NCBI GenBank assembly: GCA_014801225.1
Contig: JAAVEO010000038.1
Coordinates: forward strand, 1 to 64,000
Direction: 5' to 3'
Origin: Bacteroides sp.
Lineage (GTDB): Bacteria > Bacteroidota > Bacteroidia > Bacteroidales > Muribaculaceae
Length of the DNA: 64,000 nt
The position numbers were made by a program, and so were the translations under genes. Positions within the stretch are counted from its first letter, which is position 1, and the number at the start of each line of letters is the position of its first letter. Shown piece after piece: positions 1-7,781 of this stretch. Under the pieces are notes generated by a model, which saw only the letters and a program-made list of their open reading frames with translations, was not told where the DNA came from and searched no databases.

Positions 1-414
1 AAAAAGAATGAGTCCGAACAATGTGCCGATGCGTTTGCATTGATGTTTCTGATGCCGGCTGACGGTATGCGCCAGATGATTCCGGAAGATGAATTAAAGC
101 AGGGTAAGGTCTCTCTTGCCACCGCCTTGAAACTGGGACAATATTTCGGCACATCTCATGCCGCTGTCCTCAATCGTCTTTCCGATTTGAATCTTATCGG
201 TCGGAATGAACGGGAACAATTATCCGGAATTTCCGTAAAAAGAGCCTGCCGTGAATATGGTTATGACACGTCATTATATGAATCCGGTAATGAAGGTCGC
301 GTAATTGGAGATTTCGGAGAAAAGGCAAGGAAACTGTTTGAAGCCGATAAAATATCAGAGGGCCATTACCTTGAACTTCTTCATAAAATTGGAATAGATG
401 GCAGCGAAGACTAA
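1..414 (+). CDS. ImmA/IrrE-like protein, 5' end missing
   Basis: The reading frame is open from the first base, so the gene begins left of the window. The visible part opens with NESEQCADAFALMFLMPAD. This resembles the segment that follows the HEXXH zinc helix in ImmA/IrrE metallopeptidases, where a Glu and the AxxFAxxLLMP pattern are conserved. The HEXXH itself would lie outside the window. A helical C-terminal part follows. The gene overlaps the next one, a PIN-domain protein, by 17 bases, so the two are translationally linked. This is a common layout for toxin-antitoxin or stress-response pairs. The family is likely; the partner role is inferred from context. Confidence 0.65.
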   Translation, partial: KKNESEQCADAFALMFLMPADGMRQMIPEDELKQGKVSLATALKLGQYFGTSHAAVLNRLSDLNLIGRNEREQLSGISVKRACREYGYDTSLYESGNEGRVIGDFGEKARKLFEADKISEGHYLELLHKIGIDGSED

Positions 415-922
415 GATTGTGCTTGATGCGGATGTCATTATCCATTTTATTAAGGGTGGTCGTTTCTCCCTGCTTTTGGATATATTCCCTGAGTATGAGT
501 ATCTGATACTTGACGTGGTCTATAATGAGGTTACTGTAAACAGAGTTTCAAAAACTCAGATAGACAACACCCTGCAATTCTTGAAGAGTAGAATATCACT
601 TGTGAATTTTGCTCCTTCCGGAGACTCAAGACTGGAATATGCCAGACTGATTTCAACTCTTGGACGCGGAGAGAGTGCCTGCATGGTTTTTTGTAGAGAT
701 AATAATGATGTGCTTGGAAGTAGTAATCTGAGAGACATCAAGGAGTATTGTGAGAAGAATCAGATAACCTATCTTACTACGATTGACTTTCTATATTATG
801 CGTATGTGCGTAAGAAAATGACTGAGGAAGAATGTCGGCAGTTTATAGCGGCTGTAAATTCCAAAGGCAGCCGCCTGCCGGTATTGGATATTATGACTTA
901 TGTTCCAACATGTCAGATTTAG
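398..922 (+). CDS. PIN-domain protein, probable toxin RNase
   Basis: A 174-aa protein with the layout of a PIN nuclease. It has a first acidic pair in IVLDADVIIHF (residues 6-16), a Glu in VVYNEVT, a second Glu in GRGESACMVF, and a later Asp in DNNDVLGSSNLRDI. These are the positions that bind metal in VapC-like RNases. It starts inside the preceding ImmA/IrrE-like gene, which suggests co-translation and a toxin-antitoxin type pairing. The family assignment is good. The RNA target, and which of the two proteins neutralises the other, cannot be told from sequence. The stop codon sits inside a perfect 14-bp inverted repeat. Confidence 0.7.
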   Translation: MAAKTKIVLDADVIIHFIKGGRFSLLLDIFPEYEYLILDVVYNEVTVNRVSKTQIDNTLQFLKSRISLVNFAPSGDSRLEYARLISTLGRGESACMVFCRDNNDVLGSSNLRDIKEYCEKNQITYLTTIDFLYYAYVRKKMTEEECRQFIAAVNSKGSRLPVLDIMTYVPTCQI

Positions 923-942
923 TCAAAAGACTAAATCTGACA
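911..942. terminator. perfect 14-bp hairpin over the PIN gene stop codon
   Basis: Arms 911-924 and 929-942 are perfectly complementary with an AAAA loop. The TAG stop of the PIN gene (920-922) lies in the left arm. There is no T-tract after it on either strand, so it may be an RNA-stabilising or attenuating hairpin rather than a classical terminator. Confidence 0.55.
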
Positions 943-952
943 TGAGATTAAT

Positions 953-980
953 GGCATCTGAGAGTAGGCATCTGAGAGTA
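953..980. repeat. 14-bp tandem duplication
   Basis: GGCATCTGAGAGTA occurs twice in direct succession (953-966 and 967-980) just after the hairpin that ends the PIN gene. The stretch from here to the hcp terminator holds no convincing gene. Confidence 0.7.
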
Positions 981-1110
981 GGGAACTATCTTCTATTCGG
1001 AGGTGACAAGGGATTACCGGTTGTCTCTCTTTATACAACGCTTAGTTTCTTCTTCGGTCTGCTGATGATATACCTCGGCCATCGTCTCAGTGAATTCATA
1101 TAGCCTCCCC

Positions 1111-1149
1111 GGCCTATAAAAAATGTCAAGACTCGAAAAAGTCTTGACA
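1111..1149 (-). terminator. rho-independent terminator of hcp
   Basis: Arms 1124-1133 and 1140-1149 (TGTCAAGACT/AGTCTTGACA) form a 10-bp stem. Read leftward, it is followed by TTTTTTATAGG, the T-tract expected after the leftward hcp gene. Confidence 0.85.
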
Positions 1150-1171
1150 TTACTTATAGGGGATAAAATGG

Positions 1172-2839
1172 TTACTTATTTATAAGGGTGGCGATATCGT
1201 TCTCCACAGTAGAGATTGTTCCGATATTGAATTTCTCCTTAAGTACTTTCAGTACATCCGGAGTGAAGAACGCCGGAAGAGTCGGACCGGTATGTATATT
1301 CCGGACTCCGAGAGATAATAGAGCCAACAATACAATCACTGCTTTCTGCTCATACCATGCGATATTGTAAACAATAGGCAGGTCGTTGACACTTTCTACC
1401 TTGAAGGCGTCCTTAAGGGCCAACGCTATTCTCACAAGTGAGTAAGAGTCGTTGCACTGACCTGCGTCAAGCACACGAGGTACACCCTCAATATCTCCCA
1501 ACGGGAGTTTATTATACCGATACTTGGCGCATCCGGCTGTCAAGATCACACAATCATCGGGCAAGGCTTTTGCGAAATCTGTATAATAGCTTCGCGACGC
1601 CATACGTCCGTCACATCCTGCCATAACTACGAATTTACGGATCTTGCCGCGCTGAATAAGATCAATAATCTTAGGGGCAAGTTCAATCACCTGATGATGA
1701 GCGAATCCACCTACGATTTCGCCATGTTCGATTTCTGTAGGGGCGGCACATGCTTTGGCTTTCTCAATCACTGCCGAGAAGTCATGTCGCCCTTCGGAAT
1801 CAGCTTCGATATGAGTAGTGCCCGGCATATTTACGACTCCCAGAGTGTATACTCGATCCATATATGAAGTCTTCGGACGCGGAGGCACTATACAATTGGA
1901 TGTAAATACGAAACATCCATTGAATGTCTCGAACTCGTCGATTTGCTTCCACCATGCATTGCCATAGTTTCCGGCAAAATGAGGATACTTCTTAAAAAAG
2001 GGGTAATACTGTCCCGGAAGCATTTCCGAGTGGGTATATACGTCAACTCCTGTTCCGGTCGTTTGTTCAAGAAGTTCTTCGAGATCATGGAGATCATGTC
2101 CTGAAATAAGGATACCCGGATTCTGCCGAACGCCGATATTCACTTTGGTGATTTCAGGATTACCGTAAGTTCCTGTATTGGCAGCATCAAGCTGAGCCAT
2201 TGCCTTTACACCTCCTTCACCCATATAGAGCACCACCTTGAAGAGGTCATCTACTGTAATGTCCTGGCGGCTTACCTCCTTAAGTGTCTTTTCAATATAT
2301 GCGTAAACATCGTCATCTTCATATTTGAGGTTTGCCGCATGTCGGGCATAGGCAGCCGCGCCTTTTGCTCCGTATATTGCAAGTTGTTTCAAGCCGCGTT
2401 TATCAGCATTGGGTTCGGCGAGTACTCCAGTGATGGATTCAAGTTTCGCGTAATCTTCAGGTTCGGCTTCCAACGTTACTTCAGGAGCATCCGGAATCTT
2501 GATACCTAATTCCTTGCACTTTGACTTCAACTCACGCTTCATTTGGAATGCACGTCGGATAAATCCGTCAAGCGAGGGATTGTCAAAGTTTGCATTTGTA
2601 ATTGTAGTAAAAAGAGCGTCGATGATCTGATGGCTCGCATCCCGCTGAGCCGCTCCATGGCTGCGAAGTAAATCATTCAGGATAGCCACACCGCGTGTGG
2701 CATAAAGAAGAAGATCCATTCGGGCAGATGTCTCCGGAAGTTTCCCACATACTCCTCGAAGAGTGCATCCGCTGCCTTTCGCAGTTTCCTGACACTGATA
2801 ACAGAACATTGATGCATTGTTTTCCATGGTATCCATCAT
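1172..2839 (-). CDS. hcp: hydroxylamine reductase / hybrid cluster protein
   Basis: A 555-aa protein close to the usual length of hybrid cluster proteins, cytoplasmic Fe-S enzymes that reduce hydroxylamine or NO and protect against nitrosative stress. The N-terminal cysteines follow CxxC-x8-C-x5-C ([19 protein letters not shown]), the spacing seen in Hcp of anaerobes that hold a [4Fe-4S] cluster. Later segments such as [24 protein letters not shown] and the DAGQCND region supply ligands of the hybrid cluster. The start codon overlaps the stop of the upstream cupin gene by one base (TAATG), so the two are one operon. A second in-frame ATG (MENNAS) is an alternative start. Confidence 0.96.
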   Translation of the reverse strand: MMDTMENNASMFCYQCQETAKGSGCTLRGVCGKLPETSARMDLLLYATRGVAILNDLLRSHGAAQRDASHQIIDALFTTITNANFDNPSLDGFIRRAFQMKRELKSKCKELGIKIPDAPEVTLEAEPEDYAKLESITGVLAEPNADKRGLKQLAIYGAKGAAAYARHAANLKYEDDDVYAYIEKTLKEVSRQDITVDDLFKVVLYMGEGGVKAMAQLDAANTGTYGNPEITKVNIGVRQNPGILISGHDLHDLEELLEQTTGTGVDVYTHSEMLPGQYYPFFKKYPHFAGNYGNAWWKQIDEFETFNGCFVFTSNCIVPPRPKTSYMDRVYTLGVVNMPGTTHIEADSEGRHDFSAVIEKAKACAAPTEIEHGEIVGGFAHHQVIELAPKIIDLIQRGKIRKFVVMAGCDGRMASRSYYTDFAKALPDDCVILTAGCAKYRYNKLPLGDIEGVPRVLDAGQCNDSYSLVRIALALKDAFKVESVNDLPIVYNIAWYEQKAVIVLLALLSLGVRNIHTGPTLPAFFTPDVLKVLKEKFNIGTISTVENDIATLINK

Positions 2840-3168
2840 TAAGGTTTTACTTTTACAAGCATCATTTTCGAATCGGCTTTGGCAAATACGCTGTGGGGGA
2901 CATCTGCACCCATCAGAAGAAATTCACCGGCTTTTAGGATATTGGCCTTATCCTGAATTGTGAACTCTATTTCTCCTTCCAGTACCTGCACCATGACCTC
3001 AGCCGGCGCAATATGTGTGTCAAGTTTCTGTCCGGCCTTGAAGGCAACTAAGACCACGCCGCCGTTTTCATTGCTGAAAATCTGTTTGAAGTGTACTTTA
3101 TCACTTCCTGTCTCAATCTGTACGGCGAGATTATGTACTTCGCCGAACTTATAATCTGTGTTTAGCAT
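2839..3168 (-). CDS. small single-domain cupin protein
   Basis: A 109-aa protein that is almost entirely one cupin barrel. Motif 1 is visible as [26 protein letters not shown] and motif 2 as [15 protein letters not shown], with His, Glu and His in metal-ligand positions. It is the first gene of a two-gene operon with hcp, sharing the stop/start overlap. Such cupins next to hcp or other redox genes are common in Bacteroidales, but their substrate is unknown. A role in nitrosative or redox stress is inferred from the neighbour only. Confidence 0.85.
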   Translation of the reverse strand: MLNTDYKFGEVHNLAVQIETGSDKVHFKQIFSNENGGVVLVAFKAGQKLDTHIAPAEVMVQVLEGEIEFTIQDKANILKAGEFLLMGADVPHSVFAKADSKMMLVKVKP

Positions 3169-3188
3169 AGTATGATTTTTTAATTCCC

Positions 3189-3206
3189 GATGACATTTCA
3201 GTCATC
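3189..3206 (-). promoter_or_regulatory. inverted-repeat operator candidate of the cupin-hcp operon
   Basis: GATGAC-N6-GTCATC is a perfect dyad 21 bp upstream of the cupin start. Hcp operons are often controlled by Crp/Fnr-family regulators, which bind dyads of this size. Which regulator binds here is unknown. Confidence 0.4.
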
Positions 3207-3295
3207 TTAAGTTTGTCATATTTTCAACAAACCATCACCATGAATGGTTCGTGATCCATATGATGAGACCTCCGGATTATAAATTCGTTTGAGAG

Positions 3296-3319
3296 TTGTT
3301 GAAAAAATGATTAATTTTG
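3296..3319 (+). promoter_or_regulatory. Bacteroidota-type promoter of the deacylase gene
   Basis: TAATTTTG at 3312-3319 matches the -7 consensus TAnnTTTG. TTG triplets at 3296-3298 and 3299-3301 are possible -33 elements, with the former nearer the expected spacing. Transcription would start near 3326, which rules out a start codon at 3317 and favours 3344. Confidence 0.6.
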
Positions 3320-3343
3320 CATCATACAAAAAAATCAAGGAAA

Positions 3344-3892
3344 ATGGCTTTTTATACAAGCGAAGTGATGACCGGAACGCCGGCAGAGTATAAGACCCCG
3401 ACTCAGCAACTGATCTACGAGAGTCTCGAAGGGGAGGGTATAGCATATTCCCGTATTGAAAGTGATCCCGGCATCTCAATGGATGATTGTCTGAATATCG
3501 ACCGGGCTTTCGGCATTGAGACAGTGAAAACCATCCTGCTCACCAACCGGCAGAAGAATAAGTTCTGGCTTTACGTGACTCACGCACGCAAACCCTTTAT
3601 CACCAAGGAATTCGGCGCCTCGTTAGGCATACCTCGCGTGTCGTTTGCCGATGAGGAGTTGATGATGCGTATTCTCGGTACAGTACACGGGGCCGCTACT
3701 CCTTTCGGTCTGCTGCGGCCCGAGGCGGCTGATGTTACGTTCGTGATGGACCGTGATGTGGCGGCTCGTGATAAAATTGTACTTACTGACGGTGATCCTT
3801 GCGGCTTCATAGCGATAGCCAATACCGACTTGTTTAAATTGCTCAAACGCGAGCCGATACTTATAGAAAATCCAGCTGAAATATCAGAGTAA
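3344..3892 (+). CDS. YbaK/ProX-type aminoacyl-tRNA deacylase
   Basis: A 182-aa protein of the family of prolyl-tRNA-synthetase-associated editing domains (ProXp/YbaK fold), free-standing enzymes that hydrolyse mischarged tRNA in the cytoplasm. Typical segments are KTILLTNRQKNKFWLYVTHA, EFGASLGIPRVSFADEELM and the C-terminal GxHxxxTPFGLLRP-like stretch TVHGAATPFGLLRPEA. The latter is the signature near the substrate pocket. The start at 3344 is chosen because an upstream in-frame ATG lies inside the promoter. The gene stands alone and is convergent with the following small gene. Confidence 0.85.
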   Translation: MAFYTSEVMTGTPAEYKTPTQQLIYESLEGEGIAYSRIESDPGISMDDCLNIDRAFGIETVKTILLTNRQKNKFWLYVTHARKPFITKEFGASLGIPRVSFADEELMMRILGTVHGAATPFGLLRPEAADVTFVMDRDVAARDKIVLTDGDPCGFIAIANTDLFKLLKREPILIENPAEISE

Positions 3893-3910
3893 GCCGAGAG
3901 ATATAGAGAA

Positions 3911-3966
3911 CAGCGACTCCCCTCGAATCCGGATAACCCTGAAAGGGTGGATGCAGGGAGTCGCTG
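3911..3966. terminator. long hairpin between convergent genes
   Basis: Perfect 11-bp arms (3911-3921 and 3956-3966, CAGCGACTCCC/GGGAGTCGCTG) enclose an inner hairpin ACCCT-GAA-AGGGT. It lies between two converging genes and probably ends transcription from both sides, although neither side has a strong T-tract. Confidence 0.6.
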
Positions 3967-3974
3967 ACTCTTGA

Positions 3975-4211
3975 TTATTGTTGAGCGTAGGAGAGTACAG
4001 TCGGGGATTCTACGTCTACGCCAAATTCTTTGGCACGTGCCAGGATAGCTCGTGCCAGTTTGGGTTTGAGCTCTTCCGGACAGTAGCGGAAATAGGATTC
4101 CGCTGCGCGTACATGTGCTGCGTCGGGCATAGGATACTCACGGCGTTCGGGAAGACCGAATACGCTGTCGGGCAATTCCTTCTTTTCTTCGTAAGAAAGT
4201 CTGTCAGTCAT
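3975..4211 (-). CDS. small conserved protein with FGLPERREYPMPD motif
   Basis: A 78-aa protein starting MTDRLSYEEKK. The central part FGLPERREYPMPDAAHVRAAESYF resembles a short module (DUF6582-like) that is also found fused to phage or prohead-related proteins. Function is unknown. The start at 4211 is preferred over one 14 codons upstream because that upstream segment is encoded by the perfect palindrome. No operon partner is evident. Confidence 0.6.
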   Translation of the reverse strand: MTDRLSYEEKKELPDSVFGLPERREYPMPDAAHVRAAESYFRYCPEELKPKLARAILARAKEFGVDVESPTVLSYAQQ

Positions 4212-4224
4212 AGTATTTATATTT

Positions 4225-4260
4225 TTAAGAGATGAGAATAACGTTATTCTCATCTCTTAA
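4225..4260. promoter_or_regulatory. perfect 36-bp palindrome
   Basis: The two 18-bp halves meet at 4242/4243 without any loop or mismatch. The palindrome lies downstream of the leftward metal ATPase gene and 13 bp upstream of the small leftward gene. No T-tract follows on either strand, so it is either a terminator relying on structure alone or an operator for a dimeric regulator. Confidence 0.6.
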
Positions 4261-4316
4261 AAACGAAGAGCATTGATATTGGTTCAAAAATACCCGGCTG
4301 ATGTTTGAGCCGCAGA

Positions 4317-6227
4317 TCAGATCTTGCGCACATACATGGCCCGAATGGCATTGAGTACCGCAAGAATCATCACACCTACATCGGCGAAGATGGCAAGCCA
4401 CATATTGACAATACCGAAGATACCGAGGATAAGGCATATCCCCTTTATGCCGATGGCCATGATAATATTTTCCCACACGATACGTAGGCATTTACGCGAA
4501 ATGCGTATCCCTTTCGCTATCTTCCGCGGATCATCATCCATCAGCACCACATCAGCGGCCTCGATTGCAGCATCACTTCCCACTGCTCCCATAGCTATAC
4601 CCACATCTGCTCGTGTGAGCACCGGAGCATCGTTGATGCCGTCGCCCACAAAGGCTACCTTCCCCTCTTCCTTAGTCCGGCCCAGAATCTCTTCCATACG
4701 GGCTACCTTATCACGCGGGAGCAAACGGCTGTAGACATGCTTTATCCCCAATTGAGTGGCTGTCTGCTGAGCCACACCGTCTTCATCTCCGGTGAGCATC
4801 ACTGTCTCGGTCACACCCGTTCGGTTCAGGTCGGATACCGCTTCTTTGGAATTTGGTTTTACCACATCACCAAGCACAATATGACCGGCATAAACATTAT
4901 CTATGGATACATGAACAATTGTCCCGGCCGTATGGCAATGACAGGGCTCGACACCAAGACTTCGCATCAATTTCTCATTACCTACCGCCACTGCTTTCCC
5001 GTCGATAAGGGCTTTGATACCTTGTCCGCTTATCTCTTTTAAGGCGGTCATTCTACTGCGGTCGATAGGTTTGCCAAATGCTCGCTGAAGCGATTTTCCG
5101 ATAGGGTGGGAGGATGAAGACTCTGCGATAGCTGCATATTCAAGAAGTTGATCCTTTCTATCATTAAGCTCTTTATCCTCTTTATCATGGAACGCGTTTA
5201 CCTCAAACACCCCTTGTGTGAGAGTGCCGGTCTTGTCAAAAACTACAGTATTCACCTTTGAGAAAGTCTCAAGAATATTCGCTCCCTTCACCAGGATTCC
5301 CTCACGGCTCGCCCCTCCGATACCGGCAAAGAACGATAGGGGAATACTTATCACGAGAGCGCACGGACAACTGATCACGAGAAATACCAGCGCACGATAC
5401 ACCCACGTCTCGAACGTTGCGAAGTCAAAAGGCGCTCCTTTGAAAATCATCAGAAAAATCGGAGGGAGAACGGCAAGTGCCAATGCTCCGTAACATACCG
5501 CCGGAGTATAGACACGCGCAAACCGGGCGATGAAATTCTCCGACTTGGATTTCCTTGTCGAGGCATCTTCCACCAATTCCAGAATTTTGGAAACCGTTGA
5601 GTCGCCAAACTCTTTTGTAGTCTTTATTTTCAGAAGTCCGGAGAGATTGATGCTGCCGCTTATCACCTCGTCCCCCTTTTTTACTTCACGAGGTAAGGAT
5701 TCTCCCGTGAGGGCAGAGGTGTTGAGGGAAGATTCCCCGGATTCTATGATGCCGTCGATAGGAATCTTCTCCCCGGGCTGCACGATGATCACTTCTCCGA
5801 TTTCTACATCATCCGGCTCTACTCTTACAATCCTGCCATCCTTCTCGATATTGGCATAGTCGGGGCGAATATCCATCAGGGCTGCAATATTCTTTCGGCT
5901 TTTCCCTACTGCATAACTCTCGAAGAATTCTCCAATCTGATAGAAGAGCATTACAGCTATGGCTTCAAGATAGTCACCGCTTTTTTCATATATAGCCAAG
6001 GCGAAGGCTCCCACAGTGGCTACAGCCATAAGGAAATTTTCATCGAAAATCTTGCCGTTTACAATACCCTTCCATGCTTTCTTCAGTATATTGCCACCGA
6101 TTATTATATACACGACGAGATACAGCACCAGCTGTAGCCACCCCGTGAGATTAAGGAATTGCAGAACTATAGTCATCACCGTTGCGAGGATGATGCGTGC
6201 AAGCAAATAGCGTTGTTTCTTGTTCAT
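4317..6227 (-). CDS. P1B-type heavy-metal ATPase (Zn/Cd/Pb type)
   Basis: A 636-aa inner-membrane metal exporter. Visible landmarks are N-terminal membrane helices, TGES (174-177, actuator), the CPC metal site in helix 6 (287-289), DKTGTLT with the phosphorylated Asp (331-337), a HP-type motif SSSHPIG, and GDGINDAPVL in the hinge. The CPC plus overall character fit ZntA/CadA-like pumps. The usual N-terminal metal-binding domain is absent. Instead a separate 71-aa HMA protein is encoded just upstream in the same operon. A short LGVEPCHCHTAG loop in the nucleotide-binding domain adds two Cys and two His. Zn, Cd or Pb export is likely; the exact ion is inferred. Confidence 0.93.
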   Translation of the reverse strand: MNKKQRYLLARIILATVMTIVLQFLNLTGWLQLVLYLVVYIIIGGNILKKAWKGIVNGKIFDENFLMAVATVGAFALAIYEKSGDYLEAIAVMLFYQIGEFFESYAVGKSRKNIAALMDIRPDYANIEKDGRIVRVEPDDVEIGEVIIVQPGEKIPIDGIIESGESSLNTSALTGESLPREVKKGDEVISGSINLSGLLKIKTTKEFGDSTVSKILELVEDASTRKSKSENFIARFARVYTPAVCYGALALAVLPPIFLMIFKGAPFDFATFETWVYRALVFLVISCPCALVISIPLSFFAGIGGASREGILVKGANILETFSKVNTVVFDKTGTLTQGVFEVNAFHDKEDKELNDRKDQLLEYAAIAESSSSHPIGKSLQRAFGKPIDRSRMTALKEISGQGIKALIDGKAVAVGNEKLMRSLGVEPCHCHTAGTIVHVSIDNVYAGHIVLGDVVKPNSKEAVSDLNRTGVTETVMLTGDEDGVAQQTATQLGIKHVYSRLLPRDKVARMEEILGRTKEEGKVAFVGDGINDAPVLTRADVGIAMGAVGSDAAIEAADVVLMDDDPRKIAKGIRISRKCLRIVWENIIMAIGIKGICLILGIFGIVNMWLAIFADVGVMILAVLNAIRAMYVRKI

Positions 6228-6300
6228 AATTTGTGTGCTTTGAAGGAGTATAATTCGGTCAGCGATTCACACGCTTTCTTCCCGAAAGCCGTGTCTACAC

Positions 6301-6516
6301 TTAAAGAATTTCAAAATCGGATTCAATCTTCTTAGCCGTCTTAAGCACATTGGCCATTACGGTTGCTTCATCGGCACCCTCTTCAAAGGATACTCTCATT
6401 TTCTGAGTCATGAAAGAAATGGAAAGATCCTTCACTCCGGCCACTTTCTTAGCGGCTTCTTCCACGAGGTTGGCGCAATTGGCGCAATCCACATCAATCT
6501 TATAAGTCTTGCTCAT
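6301..6516 (-). CDS. HMA-domain metallochaperone
   Basis: A 71-aa protein forming one heavy-metal-associated domain (beta-alpha-beta-beta-alpha-beta). The metal loop reads VDCANCANLVEEAA (residues 9-22), with the CxxC pair and the preceding Asp seen in Zn/Cd-type domains. It lies 73 bp upstream of the ATPase gene in the same direction and probably supplies the metal-binding domain that the pump lacks. Confidence 0.9.
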   Translation of the reverse strand: MSKTYKIDVDCANCANLVEEAAKKVAGVKDLSISFMTQKMRVSFEEGADEATVMANVLKTAKKIESDFEIL

Positions 6517-6545
6517 AATCTTACTTGTTTTTTAATTTTACAACG

Positions 6546-6553
6546 CAAAATTA
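6546..6553 (-). promoter_or_regulatory. -7 element upstream of the HMA/ATPase operon
   Basis: On the minus strand this reads TAATTTTG, a match to TAnnTTTG, 30 bp upstream of the HMA start codon. The -33 part is not clear. Confidence 0.5.
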
Positions 6554-6603
6554 CACACAATTCTCTGCAAGCGGATTGCAAATATCTTTATGGGTCGAGG
6601 ACT

Positions 6604-7527
6604 TTACAGCCATTTGATACGGCGCATCCATAGGCAGATGATAGCTGCCAAAAGGAAGCCGATACCTACTATGCAGCCGAAAGCCCAATGGTTTTCCATA
6701 GAGATGCCCACATCCACATTCATGCCGTAGAAACTCGCTATCAATGTCGGAAACATCAGAATAAGCGAAATACTCGTCAACCGCTTCATGATTGCATTTA
6801 CATTATTGGATATTACGGAAGCATATGTGTCAAGCGTACGATCGAGCATCTGTGTGGCGATAGTGACTGTAGAATCCGCCTGACGCAGCTCGATACTTAC
6901 ATCCTCAAACAATTCATGGTCCAGTTCATGGCCCGACAGTCGCTTGATACGATCAAGCAGAATATTATTGCCGCTGATGGATGTGGCGAATATCACGAAG
7001 GATTTCTGAAGATTCATTAGCGTGAATAGGTCTTCATTGCGGATGCTCTGTTGCAATTCCCCTTCTGCCTCCTGCACCATTTTATGCACATCCTTTAGAT
7101 AACGCAGATACCAATAGGCAGAGCTGTTGAGCAGTCGCAATATGAAGTCGGGAGCTGTCCTTACATCCGTGTTGCGCTTCTGAGTATGCTCGATGAAATC
7201 GGATATAAGCTGATTTGCGTAGTAACATACCGTGATTATATAATCTCCATTCACGATTACACCGACAGGGATTGTGATAAATGGCATCGGCTGATCTGTA
7301 CTTCTGACAGGGATACGTAATATAGTACATATCCAACCATCGTTGCGTTCCACACGCGGTCTCTCATCCATATCGGAGATATCGTAGAGAAAATCTTCCG
7401 GCAATCCGAATTCACTTGTGAGAATCTGCAATTCCTCTTCGGTAGGCTGCTCTACATTCACCCAGCATCCCGGTTTCCATTCCCCGATTTCCGAGAAACC
7501 GCTTTCAAATTTCAGGTATGTTATCAT
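6604..7527 (-). CDS. corA: CorA-family magnesium/divalent cation transporter
   Basis: A 307-aa protein with the CorA layout: a large N-terminal cytoplasmic domain, a long helix, and two C-terminal membrane helices. The signature GMN is at 268-270 (SFYGMNVDVG), directly after the first transmembrane helix. The last residues RRIKWL form the basic tail. It is the pore-forming subunit of a pentameric channel for Mg2+, possibly Co2+ or Ni2+. It is transcribed alone from its own promoter. Confidence 0.93.
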   Translation of the reverse strand: MITYLKFESGFSEIGEWKPGCWVNVEQPTEEELQILTSEFGLPEDFLYDISDMDERPRVERNDGWICTILRIPVRSTDQPMPFITIPVGVIVNGDYIITVCYYANQLISDFIEHTQKRNTDVRTAPDFILRLLNSSAYWYLRYLKDVHKMVQEAEGELQQSIRNEDLFTLMNLQKSFVIFATSISGNNILLDRIKRLSGHELDHELFEDVSIELRQADSTVTIATQMLDRTLDTYASVISNNVNAIMKRLTSISLILMFPTLIASFYGMNVDVGISMENHWAFGCIVGIGFLLAAIICLWMRRIKWL

Positions 7528-7563
7528 ATCTCCTTTTTATTTCCGATTATCATAAATCGTTCG

Positions 7564-7571
7564 CAAAATTA
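7564..7571 (-). promoter_or_regulatory. -7 element of corA
   Basis: Minus-strand TAATTTTG, 37 bp upstream of the corA start codon. Confidence 0.5.
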
Positions 7572-7750
7572 GTTATTATCCTTCGTCTGCACAACTTTCT
7601 TCTTGGATCTTGCCGTTATGATGATGTTTTCAAGCCTCCTGCCTACAAGCAACGTTAACAAAGCCGAGTTCGAAGAGAATATTCTATTCGATAGAGATGT
7701 ATTTAACCTTTTTTAATAAAAAAATAAAAGTAAAACTACGATTATTTCTA

Positions 7751-7758
7751 TAATTTTG
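7751..7758 (+). promoter_or_regulatory. -7 element of the secreted-protein gene
   Basis: TAATTTTG 24 bp upstream of the start codon at 7782. The 190 bp between this and the corA promoter hold no gene that I can support. Confidence 0.5.
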
Positions 7759-7781
7759 CATAATTAATTAAGACGATAAAT

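Noticed and set aside
900..1103. Open frame of 67 codons after the PIN gene
   Set aside because: It starts inside the PIN gene, spans the hairpin and the tandem duplication, and shows no recognisable domain; I do not call it a gene.
3317..3343. Upstream start codon for the tRNA-deacylase gene
   Set aside because: It overlaps the -7 promoter element, so it would not be transcribed.
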